DNA from: Oikopleura dioica
Lineage: Eukaryota > Chordata > Appendicularia > Copelata > Oikopleuridae
DNA length: 64,000 bases
Assembly (NCBI GenBank): GCA_907165135.1
Contig: OU015566.1
Coordinates: forward strand, 64,501-128,500
Reading direction: 5' to 3'
This document shows positions 50,986 to 60,585 of this stretch, piece by piece (positions within the stretch are counted from its first letter, which is position 1; each line of letters opens with the position of its first letter). The translations under genes and the position numbers were made by a program. The notes beneath the pieces are model-generated. The model had not been told where the DNA came from and did not search any database. It was given only the letters and a program-made list of their open reading frames with translations.

Positions 50986-53900
50986 GAACAGGACCCGATT
51001 CTAGCCAAATCGAGGTTCCCTGTCCTTCAATAAACAAAATTGGGCAAGAATTTTATGTAAATATAAATGTTTTTGATAAAACTGTCCGTTTTCTTGTAGA
51101 CACTGGTGCACAAATTTCCCTTATTTCACGAAAAAATATCCCAAAATCAAAAAAAATTGAAAAAACAAAAATACATGTTGTCAATTACTCTGGCGGTAAA
51201 ATCGACATAATTGGTAAAATTGAAGAAAACGTACTAATTGACAACAGTATACCAATAAAAACTACATTTTACGTTGTAAATAATGATTTTTGTCCTATTC
51301 TCGGCACGCCCGCGCTAGAAGAAAATGAGCTTTTGATAAATCTAAAACGCAGGCGGATTATTCAAGCTGGGCCTATCGAAAGATTTGCAAAATTAAATGA
51401 AATAAAAATGGATCCATTCCCTGCTCCAGAGGAGGATAATCCGGCTGCGTTTACAGACGAATCCCATGACGCTTTTTCGAAGGAAACTTTTTCGTTCCGG
51501 CCTAAATCCGAAGTGATAATTGATCTACAAGTAAAAAATATGGAATCAACGAAGAATCTCTTTTTTGAGGAATCAAATTTAGGCGAGTCTAAGTTACAAT
51601 TAATTCCAAGCTTTCAAACGGTCGATGAGATTTCCCCGGTTTTTAGATGTTTAGTTATAAATCCAACGGAGTCTTCAATACGTATCCCTGCTGGAACGGT
51701 CTTCGTCAAGCTTTTCGAGATTGTCGAAATTGCGAGAGTAAAGAGAGTTAAAAATAAAAATCTCGAAAATCTTGATGTTGGCCCAATCGAATGCCCTAAA
51801 GTACGTAAGGATTTTTTCAGTCTATTAGATGATATCTCCTTTCTTTTTCTGGATAACGATGACCCATTGCCGCCGTGTTCATTAGAAAAATTTAAAATCG
51901 AAACGGACTGTAAGGTTCCTATTTCAGTTCCTCCTTATCGAACGCCCTTTAGTTTGCGAAATGAAATGCGAAATTTACTTGAAAATCACGAAAAGGCCGA
52001 TATAATTGAGCCTTGTAATAGCCCTTGGAATTCCCCTTGCCTTTTAGTAAAGAAAAAAGACGGTCGGTTTAGATTGGTTATAGATTTTCGGTTTCTGAAT
52101 AATGTCACTTTACAGCAGCATCATCCACTTCCTCACCTCGAGGACAGTTTGTCCTACCTCGAAAAAAGCAAGATTTTTAGCTCTCTCGATTTAATAAAAG
52201 GATTTTTTCAAATTGAGCTTGATGAAGATTCGAAAAATAAAACCGCATTCAGTAATGAATTCGGTCAATTTAGATTTAAAAGAATGCCGATGGGCGCCCG
52301 TAATAGCCCGTCACATTTTATGCGCATTATGGATAAGGTTCTTAGGGAGACAGAAAAGACAGAAATCCTAGCGTATATGGATGATGTCGTATGCCACAGT
52401 GTTACGGAGGAGGACCATCTTCTTTGTCTGCGTAAGTTTTTTCATATTTTAAGCGCAAATAATCTAAGAATTAACTGTCGTAAAGGAATTTTTTTCAAGA
52501 GATCTATAAATTTTTGTGGTTATATTATTAGCAACGGTAACGTCTATCCCTCTAAGGATAAGATTTCAGCAATAGAAAAAGTACAAATCCCAAATTCAAA
52601 AGAGCAGGCTCAAAGTTTGTTTGGACTGCTGAATTTTCATCGTCGTTTTATTAAAAATTTTGCTTCGATTGCCTTGCCGATTACAAAGACTTACAGGCAA
52701 GGATTTTGTTGGACAGAGGAAGCAACAGAAGCTTTAGTTACTCTTAAAAAGCTTATCTGTGATAATGCTCTTAAGCTTAAAATTGCCCCATCAAACGAAG
52801 CGCTTTTTGTCTTGGAATCAGATGCTAGTAATAACGGTTATGGGGGTGCCCTGTATATTTGCGAAAGCAACAATTCAAATGAATCGCATCATCACTCTGA
52901 GGACTGTCTGCTGCCTGTTGCGTATTCTAGCGGTAATTTTAATCAAACGCAAATTAATTATACAATAATCGAAAAAGAACTGTTATCAGCCAAATTATGC
53001 ATGGAAAAATGGTCTGTTTTTTTAGCTTTCCGACAATTTGATTGGATAACCGACAACAGTAACATCAAATTTATTAACAGTTTGAAAACATATAATCAGA
53101 AAATTGCACGCTGGATAACAGACATTCAATCATTCTCTTTTCGTGTTATTCAAAAACCGTCTGGAAAAATGAAAATAAGCGATTTTTTGAGCAGAAATTC
53201 GAATAAATCAAATCAAAAAATTTTTATTAACGCGATTAATTTTGATCAAAATAAATTTCTGGAATTGCAAAAACTCGACCCAATTTTATCGGAAATTCGA
53301 AAATATCTTACAATTGACCGTTGGCCAATAAATCCGAAGGGTGACGTTGCGTTCTTTTTAATTTTACGGGATAAACTGCAAATTGATGAATCCGGTCTAA
53401 TCGTTTGCACGGGCGATAATGGTCTCAGGGTTTGTGTCCCAAAGAATCTTGAAGGAGAAATAATAGAAAATTACCATAATTATTGTCACGCGGGTATCGA
53501 TCAAACGTTTTCAAAAATTTCGTGCAAATACATTTGGCCAAGAATGAAAATTTCGATTCGAGAATTTATTCGTACGTGCACATACTGTCAACTTGATAAA
53601 CCCGATTTTCATCCAAACAGAGCCCCCACACTTACATTTAAAACTCCGTCGGGGCCTTTTCAAGTATTTGGATTTGATTTGATAACCCTCCCCCCAACTG
53701 ATTTTGGTCACAGATATGTCATGGTCATGGTCGACTTTTTCTCTAAATTCGGCTATGCCGAACCACTTAAATCAAGGAACTCCAATTATTTACTTGAAAA
53801 ATTTAAAAGTGTTATTTTTAAAAATCCATTTTTTCCTAAATATGTCGTTTTAGATAATGCTCGTGAGCATTCGGAACTAGAAAAATTTATGATTGCCAAT

Positions 53901-55625
53901 AATATAGAGCCACATTTTTCACCGCCAAGACATCCCCAAAGCAACGGACAGTGTGAAAATTTTAATCGAAATTTAAAAAGCAGACTAAGAGCAAAATGTA
54001 ATTATCGTAATTGGGATTTGGTCTTACAAGAAGTTCTTCATGATATTAATACGTCCACTCATTCAGTTACGGGATTATCGCCTTTTACCATTCAGACAGG
54101 ATTTAAAAGCCCGCATAATATTTTTGACCCGAATTTTAGGAATTATGACGAAAGAGTAAAAATCGATTTCGATTCGATTAAACAGCTTATTGACAAGGAA
54201 AAGCAAGAACGACTCGTTAAATTCGCAAATCCGAGATTTATACCATATAAAATTGGAGAAAAAGTGCTTTTGCGTAATTTTGATAAAAAGAAACCGGCGT
54301 ATCTAGGCCCCTTTAATATAATTTCTGCCTCAAAGGAAGGAACATGGTATACAGTTCAATCAGGGAAGCAGACATTCAGACGGCACGCGGATGATCTTAA
54401 GAGATTTAATGAACGTAAAAATCATATTCAGCAACATGAGAACAACGAGAATGCTAAAATATCTCATAAAAACGATTTTATCGTATCTCCCTGTTACACT
54501 GAATCTTTACCCTCGTTTTCTTCTTCAAGTACTCTTACTAGCTTTTCGGAGAAATTGTCGCCCGAGCAAATCGAAAATAATTTAGAAAGCGCTTACGATA
54601 GAATTACTAAAATTTTTACAGATCAGATAATTGATAAGATTTTTAACGAATTGATTACAGAAACATTAGAAAATGAAGAGGAGGAGAAGCTGTCTTCGGA
54701 TGAGGCAAGCTCTGTTATTTCAGTAATCGAAAACGAGGGAGGTCAATCCCTAGAACCCCAAGAAAATGAAACTGGCGTGCGTGGGACTGTAGAATTATCT
54801 CACATAAGAAGGCGACTCGATTTTTCCACAGACTCGGAGTCTGAGTTTGAATTAAATTCTGACCATTGGGAGGTAACCTTGGACTCAGAGGCCGAAGCTG
54901 TTGAAAATGACGAGCCCCATTTAACATCTTATGATGATTTAGACCTGTCTCTTAATAATATGAGGGATCGAATAGCTTCTGAGAACTCCAAAAACAGCGT
55001 AAAACAGGGCCAATTTCTCGAAGGAAATAATAAAAGAGAGCGTGAAGCATCAAAAGATTCAGTTCCAGATTCAAAAAAACCTAATCTTGGATCTGAAGAA
55101 TATGATTTTAATTTTGATTCATCAATTAGCATTCGATTTGAAAATGAGCACATGGAATTTTTCGAAAAACTGGAAAGGGAGTATGAGAATTTAAACGCGG
55201 ATATGATGATCGAAAAAGGTTGTATTCTCAAGCTAGGGGAGCTTGCAAAAGAGACTTTAATGTATATTCTTTTCAAATTCGGAGTTGACTTTAGGGAAAA
55301 CGAAAAAGTAGGAGAGCTAAGAATAAAAATTCGAGAATTTATAAACGCAAATCATCCGAGTTGGCGTAAAGGTACTTCTGGAGAGTTTCTTTTCTTTTCA
55401 ATCTTGAATTTGAAAGAGGATAAAACTCTTTATGAATTATCGAGACCCGAGCTTAAGGTCCTGATTTCTCAGTACAATTTATCTGAAACAAAAATTCTTT
55501 CTTATATGACAAAACCTCAAATGATTCTATTCATTGAACAAAAATTCTCTTCTATGTTTCCAAACCATCCAAGAAAACAAAATGATCTCATATTTGGACC
55601 AGAAAAATTCAATAGTTCTTCTTGA
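50982..55625 (+). CDS. pol: Element F Pol polyprotein, intact
   Basis: Open in the -1 frame of gag for about 1547 codons; an internal ATG exists only at 51333, after the protease, so frameshifting is the likely route. Protease DTGAQ (from 51099); RT RLVIDFRFLN, MPMG and YMDD (52374-52385); RNase H ESDAS (Asp 52821), IIEKELL and ITDNS; integrase H..H..CTYC (from about 53475), Asp near 53676, Asp 53853-53855 (LDNAREH) and Glu 53955-53957; GPF motif near 54300. The tail follows: acidic Ser-rich linker with TDSESEFEL, LTSYDDL (about 54921) and KREREASKDS (about 55033). The terminal domain (about 55210-55610) has two SAP-like helical units around NHPSWRK and GEFLFF. Confidence 0.95.
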   Translation, partial: LGTGPDSSQIEVPCPSINKIGQEFYVNINVFDKTVRFLVDTGAQISLISRKNIPKSKKIEKTKIHVVNYSGGKIDIIGKIEENVLIDNSIPIKTTFYVVNNDFCPILGTPALEENELLINLKRRRIIQAGPIERFAKLNEIKMDPFPAPEEDNPAAFTDESHDAFSKETFSFRPKSEVIIDLQVKNMESTKNLFFEESNLGESKLQLIPSFQTVDEISPVFRCLVINPTESSIRIPAGTVFVKLFEIVEIARVKRVKNKNLENLDVGPIECPKVRKDFFSLLDDISFLFLDNDDPLPPCSLEKFKIETDCKVPISVPPYRTPFSLRNEMRNLLENHEKADIIEPCNSPWNSPCLLVKKKDGRFRLVIDFRFLNNVTLQQHHPLPHLEDSLSYLEKSKIFSSLDLIKGFFQIELDEDSKNKTAFSNEFGQFRFKRMPMGARNSPSHFMRIMDKVLRETEKTEILAYMDDVVCHSVTEEDHLLCLRKFFHILSANNLRINCRKGIFFKRSINFCGYIISNGNVYPSKDKISAIEKVQIPNSKEQAQSLFGLLNFHRRFIKNFASIALPITKTYRQGFCWTEEATEALVTLKKLICDNALKLKIAPSNEALFVLESDASNNGYGGALYICESNNSNESHHHSEDCLLPVAYSSGNFNQTQINYTIIEKELLSAKLCMEKWSVFLAFRQFDWITDNSNIKFINSLKTYNQKIARWITDIQSFSFRVIQKPSGKMKISDFLSRNSNKSNQKIFINAINFDQNKFLELQKLDPILSEIRKYLTIDRWPINPKGDVAFFLILRDKLQIDESGLIVCTGDNGLRVCVPKNLEGEIIENYHNYCHAGIDQTFSKISCKYIWPRMKISIREFIRTCTYCQLDKPDFHPNRAPTLTFKTPSGPFQVFGFDLITLPPTDFGHRYVMVMVDFFSKFGYAEPLKSRNSNYLLEKFKSVIFKNPFFPKYVVLDNAREHSELEKFMIANNIEPHFSPPRHPQSNGQCENFNRNLKSRLRAKCNYRNWDLVLQEVLHDINTSTHSVTGLSPFTIQTGFKSPHNIFDPNFRNYDERVKIDFDSIKQLIDKEKQERLVKFANPRFIPYKIGEKVLLRNFDKKKPAYLGPFNIISASKEGTWYTVQSGKQTFRRHADDLKRFNERKNHIQQHENNENAKISHKNDFIVSPCYTESLPSFSSSSTLTSFSEKLSPEQIENNLESAYDRITKIFTDQIIDKIFNELITETLENEEEEKLSSDEASSVISVIENEGGQSLEPQENETGVRGTVELSHIRRRLDFSTDSESEFELNSDHWEVTLDSEAEAVENDEPHLTSYDDLDLSLNNMRDRIASENSKNSVKQGQFLEGNNKREREASKDSVPDSKKPNLGSEEYDFNFDSSISIRFENEHMEFFEKLEREYENLNADMMIEKGCILKLGELAKETLMYILFKFGVDFRENEKVGELRIKIREFINANHPSWRKGTSGEFLFFSILNLKEDKTLYELSRPELKVLISQYNLSETKILSYMTKPQMILFIEQKFSSMFPNHPRKQNDLIFGPEKFNSSS
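55210..55612 (+). other. Conserved C-terminal Pol domain with two SAP-like units (element F)
   Basis: Unit 1 runs from GCILKLGELAKETL to the ELRIKIREFI helix (about 55216-55345). A middle block NHPSWRK...GEFLFF follows (about 55350-55410). Unit 2 has YELSRPELKVLISQYNLS and TKPQMILFIEQKF (about 55430-55550), closed by MFPNHPRKQNDLIFGP. The block is kept in B, C, D and E at the same place. The helix-loop-helix pattern and ELK motif recall SAP/HeH DNA-binding motifs; the assignment is tentative. Confidence 0.6.
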
Positions 55626-55665
55626 AAAAAAAGGCTCCGAAAAGATGCCCCTGGTGCGGCCATAC

Positions 55666-56702
55666 TAATATCGATACATAAGAAGAACAGAAAAAAAATC
55701 GAAATTGAATTTTGTTACTTTCACGGCCATAAACGCCAACTCGGATAGATTTTTGATTCTTTCACAAATCAACTGTAAAACTTGAAATCTTGAGCCGATT
55801 TCATGGATTGCCAGCATGAGTACATCTTAATCCCTCTTATTCTACGTAGCGTACGCGCTATTTCACTTCATCAAAGGCACATTAGCCAGCCGTCTTCGGG
55901 CGTTAGAATTTCACTCTTTTTAGGAAGCATGAATATTCAACCCTTATTCTATTGGAAACAAGTTCGATTCATTAATTCTCTAAAATATTCTTCTAGTTTC
56001 AGTTTAATCCCTTCTTATTATTCTGTAACGATTCTCAAGCTACAATTCAACCCTGGAAAAGCTGAAACCGACGACTTCTTCCTTGATTTCACCTGGACCA
56101 GTTGTATGAATATTCATCCCCAGCCGAGTTCCGCTTCTGCGGCTTGACAGTGTGACCCCGTGCCCCGCGGGATGGCGCTGTCAGTAACTGCTCCTGGTAG
56201 GCGTTTTTGTTTGAACCCTTTTTTGGCTCGATTAAGGACGAATGGCTATCATCTTTAAAAACGACAAAACTGCACGTTCTACAACAACGACAACTGCTCC
56301 ATCAACGACAACGACTGCGAATGGACTGACAACGATTTTGGACATGGACTGATAACGACTTCTTATCAAAAGTGATACGGCAACATAGTTGGAAGTTGAC
56401 CTTTTGATAAGTCAAAATGATTACATGGGAATCGGCTGCTTCTTGCGTAACAATCACTGCTGCGAAAATGAGGAAAACAACGAGAAAAACAAAAGCGCGA
56501 AATGCGCCGCGCAAAATGAAAACATCCGCGAAAAATTTGGCGAAATGCCCTTATTTGGAAATCTTAACATCTGCGCGAAATTGAAAATTGAAAATTTGAA
56601 ATTTCAAAATCATTCTCGATCTTACCAAATATAATAGCGTCGATTCCCGAATTTTTAGTGTCTTTATTTGCAAGTTGCATTCTAGCTTAGAGAACGGTAT
56701 CA
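55666..56702 (+). repeat. Element F 3' LTR
   Basis: 1037 bp, identical to the 5' copy wherever I compared. Directly upstream lie GAAAAGATGC (55639-55648) and GGTGCGGCCATAC abutting the LTR. Confidence 0.96.
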
Positions 56703-59540
56703 ATAACGATGACCATCGAAAAAAAAATTTTTTTTTTTGAATTTTTTTTCTGTTGGGTTTGAGAGGCTCAGAATCAACCAAAATGACGCTTGGAAGACGG
56801 CAGAAACGCTGCAAATAAAATTAGGGCAAAAACGAAATTTCAAAATTTTGACCTCGTTTTTGGGCGATTCATGATAACGATGACCATCGAAAAAATTTTT
56901 TGAATTTTTTCTGTTGGGTTTGAGAGGCTCAGTACGAACCAAAATGACGCTCGGAAGACGGCAGAAACGCTGCAAATAAAATTTGGGCAAAAAACGAAAT
57001 TTCAAAATTTTGACCTCGTTTTTGGGCGATTCATGATAACGATGACCATCGAAAAAAAAATTTTTTTTTTTGAATTTTTTTTCTGTTGGGTTTGAGAGGC
57101 TCAGAATCAACCAAAATGACGCTTGGAAGACGGCAGAAACGCTGCAAATAAAATTAGGGCAAAAAACGAAATTTCAAAATTTTGACCTCGTTTTTGGGCG
57201 ATTCATGATAACGATGACCATCGAAAAAAAATTTTTTTTTTGAATTTTTTTTCTGTTGGGTTTGAGAGGCTCAGTACGAACCAAAATGACGCTCGGAAGA
57301 CGGCAAAAACGCTGCAAATAAAATTTGGGCAAAAAACGAAATTTCAAAATTTTGACCTCGTTTTTGGGCGATGCATGATAACGATGACCATCGAAAAAAA
57401 AAATTTTTTTCTGTTGGGTTTGAGAGGCTCAGAATCAACCAAAATGACGCTCGGAAGACGGCAGAAACGCTGCAAATAAAATAAGGGCAAAAACGAAATT
57501 TCAAAATTTTGACCTCGTTTTTGGGCGATTCATGATAACGATGGCCATCGAAAAAAAAATTTTTTTTTTGAATTTTTTTTCTGTTGGGTTTGAGAGGCTC
57601 AGTATCAACCAAAATGACGCTCGGAAAACGGCAGAAACGCTGCAAATAAAGTTAGAGCAAAAAACGAATTTTCAAAATTTTGACCTCGTTTTTGGGCGAT
57701 TCATGATAACGATGACCATCGAAAAAAATTTTTTGAATTTTTTCTGTTAGATTTGAGAGGCTTAGAATCAACCAAAATGACGCTCGGAAGACGGCAAAAA
57801 CGCTGCAAATAAAATTAGGGCAAAAACGAAATTTCAAAATTTTGACCTCGTTTTTAGGCGATTCATGATAACGATGACCATCGAAAAAAATTTTTTGAAT
57901 TTTTTCTGTTGGGTTTGAGAGGCTCAGAATCAACCAAAATGACGCTCGGAAGACGGCAGAAACGCTGCAAATAAAATTAAGGCAAAAAACGAAATTTCAA
58001 AATTTTGACCTCGTTTTTGGGTGATTCATGATAACGATGACCATCGAAAAAAAAATTATTTTTTTGAATTTTTTTTCTGTTGGGTTTGAGAGGCTTAGAA
58101 TCAACCAAAATGACGCTCGGAAGACGGCAGAAATGCTGCAAATAAAATTAGGGCAAAAACGAAATTTCAAAATTTTGACCTCGTTTTTGGGCGATTCATG
58201 ATAACGATGACCATCGAAAAAAAAATTTTTTTTTTTGAATTTTTTTTCTGTTGGGTTTGAGAGGCTCAGAATCAACCAAAATGACGCTCGGAAGACGGCA
58301 GAAACGCTGCAAATAAAATTAAGGCAAAAAACGAAGTTTCAAAATATTGACCTCGTTTTTGGGCGATTCATGATAACGATGACCATCGAAAAAAAAATTT
58401 TTTTTTGAATTTTTTTTTCTGTTGGGTTTGAGAGGCTCAGAATCAACCAAAATGACGCTCGGAAGACGGCAGAAATGCTGCAAATAAAATTAGGGCAAAA
58501 ACGAAATTTCAAAATTTTGACCTCGTTTTTGGGCGATTCATGATAACTATGACCATCGAAAAAAAAATTTTTTTTTTTGAATTTTTTTTCTGTTGGGTTT
58601 GAGAGGCTCAGAATCGACCAAAATGACGCTCGGAAGACGGCAGAAACGCTGCAAATAAAATAAGGGCAAAAAACGAAATTTCAAAATTTTGACCTCGTTT
58701 TTGGGCGATTCATGATAACGATGACCATTTTTTTTTGGTTTTTTTTTCTGTTGGGTTTGAGAGGCTCAGTATCAACCAAAATGACGCTCGGAAGACGGCA
58801 GAAACGCTGCAAATAAAATTAGAGCAAAAAACGAATTTCAAAATTTTGACCTCGTTTTTGGGCGATTCATGATAACGATGACCATTTTTTTTTGGTTTTT
58901 TTTTTCTGTTGGGTTTGAGAGGCTCAGTATCAACCAAAATGACGCTCGGACGACGGCAGAAACGCTGCAAATAAAATTAGAGCAAAAAACGAATTTTCAA
59001 AATTTTGACCTCGTTTTTGGGCGATTCATGATAACGATGACCATCGAAAAAAAATTTTTTTTCTGTTGGGTTTGAGAGGCTTAGAATCAACCAAAATGAC
59101 GCTCGGAAGACGGCAGAAACGCTGCAAATAAAATTAGGGCAAAAAACGAAATTTCAAAATTTTGACCTCGTTTTTGGGCGATTCATGATAACGATGACCA
59201 TCGAAAAAAAAATTTTTTTTTTGAATTTTTTTTCTTTCGGGTTTGAGAGGCTCAAGATCAACCAAAATGACGCTCGGAAGACGGCAGAAACGCTGCAAAT
59301 AAAATTAGAGCAAATAACGAAATTTCAAAATTTTGACCTCGTTTTTCGGCGATTCATGATAACGATGACCATCGAAAAAAAATTTTTTTTTTTGAATTTT
59401 TTTTCTGTTGGGTTTGAGAGGCTCAGAATCAACCAAAATGACGCTCGGAAGACGGCAGAAACGTTGCAAATAAAATTAGGGCAAAAAACGAAATTTCAAA
59501 ATTTTGACCTCGTTTTTGGGCGATTCATGATAACGATGAC
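56703..59540 (+). repeat. Satellite array 6 (about 16-17 monomers)
   Basis: Same monomer and orientation. Between 57240 and 58250 the variant series matches array 2 monomer by monomer; some copies have markedly shortened A/T tracts (56890, 57725, 57885, 58728, 58885). Ends where element G begins; the adjoining pentamer is ATGAC (59536-59540). Confidence 0.95.
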
Positions 59541-59664
59541 TAATATCGATCAATGCAAGAACAGAAAAAATAAAAATTGAATATTCCTTTCACGGCCGAC
59601 TTTCGTCAATTTGGATTGATTTTTGTAGGAATTCACAGATTAATTGCTGCTGTTTATTTCGCCT

Positions 59665-59732
59665 TGAACCCTTAACTAAGTGGGTAATTGATGAAAATTA
59701 ATTTAAGTTAACTCTAGTTAATTAAGGGTTCA
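59665..59732 (+). repeat. Inverted repeat in element G LTR
   Basis: TGAACCCTTAACTAA (59665-59679) and TTAATTAAGGGTTCA (59718-59732) pair at 14 of 15 positions around a 38-nt AT-rich loop. Not seen in the B or F LTR. Confidence 0.75.
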
Positions 59733-60003
59733 GGGATTAATTTTCAGTAGTGGTTCGGGAGTTTAGGTTTCTTTTGCGCTACGGTGCTTTCACAATTTCA
59801 ATTGCATGAAAAAGGATGATAGTTAAAACGCATTAAAATCACAATATCGATTTCTTTTATCTTTAGAAAAATTACTCTTCCTTGATTTCAGTTTTATTTT
59901 AAAATTACTGGTAATTATTTACTGCAACGATTCTCGCTGGAATTCTTCTTGATGGCAATTGCTGTATGTTCTCATCCACTAGCTGAGTTCCGCATTGCGG
60001 CTT

Positions 60004-60040
60004 GACACTGTGACCCCGTGCACCTCGGGATGGCGGTGTC
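60004..60040 (+). promoter_or_regulatory. Leader hairpin I and splice-donor-like site (element G)
   Basis: GACAC (60004-60008) pairs with GTGTC (60036-60040), then TGTAAGTGCTCCTG and GTAGGC (GT at 60055). Nearly the same as B. Confidence 0.58.
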
Positions 60041-60258
60041 TGTAAGTGCTCCTGGTAGGCGACGGTTTTATGAATCCTTTTTCGGCTCGAATTTAGATCG
60101 ACTGGTCATCCTTCTTCTTTAACGACGAAAATGCACTTTCTTCAACCTCGACGGCAACTGCTTCAACGACAAAAACGACAAAACCGACAAATACAAGATG
60201 GAAATGGACAAACGCTCTGGACAGACGACGATTATGGAACTGGACTGGCTTGCGAATC

Positions 60259-60310
60259 TTTATCAAAGTGTGATATGGTCACATAGTGAGAAGTTGATCA
60301 CTTTGATAAA
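60259..60310 (+). promoter_or_regulatory. Leader hairpin II (element G)
   Basis: TTTATCAAAGTG pairs perfectly with CACTTTGATAAA around inner TCAC-ATA-GTGA and GAAGTTGAT. Lies between the candidate donor (60055) and acceptor (60549). Confidence 0.68.
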
Positions 60311-60585
60311 ATTGGAATGGAATTGCTGCTAATTATGAAAAATCGGATGAACTTGAATGGCGGAAGCGAAAGCGGCTTGCCATATTTGGAAAGAAAAACA
60401 ACTGCGCGAAAGGCGCTTCACCATATTTGGAAGTAAAAACATCTGCGCGAAATGCGAAATTTGAAAATTTGTAAAATCGAAAATCAGTCTCTTTCTTCAA
60501 CCAAATAATATAGCAGCATTCCGAATTTTCTAGTGTTTTCTTTCGCAAGTGGCAATTAGCTTAGAGATAAGGACCAGACGGTATC

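Larger units (their letters stand above)
48849..56702 (+). mobile_element. Element F: complete, apparently intact Ty3/Gypsy-type LTR retrotransposon
   Basis: Flanked by the 5-bp duplication ATAAC (48844-48848 and 56703-56707). LTRs 48849-49885 and 55666-56702 are both 1037 bp with no difference seen. Gag intact, slippery site intact, pol open end to end with all catalytic residues. The best candidate for a recently active copy in the window. Confidence 0.96.

Noticed and set aside
54400-55625. An env gene downstream of pol
   Set aside because: The region after integrase is in the pol frame, acidic and soluble, with no signal peptide or membrane segment in any element.
5246-59540. CENP-B box in the satellite
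   Set aside because: I looked for the TTCG...A..CGGG pattern on both strands of the consensus monomer and did not find it.
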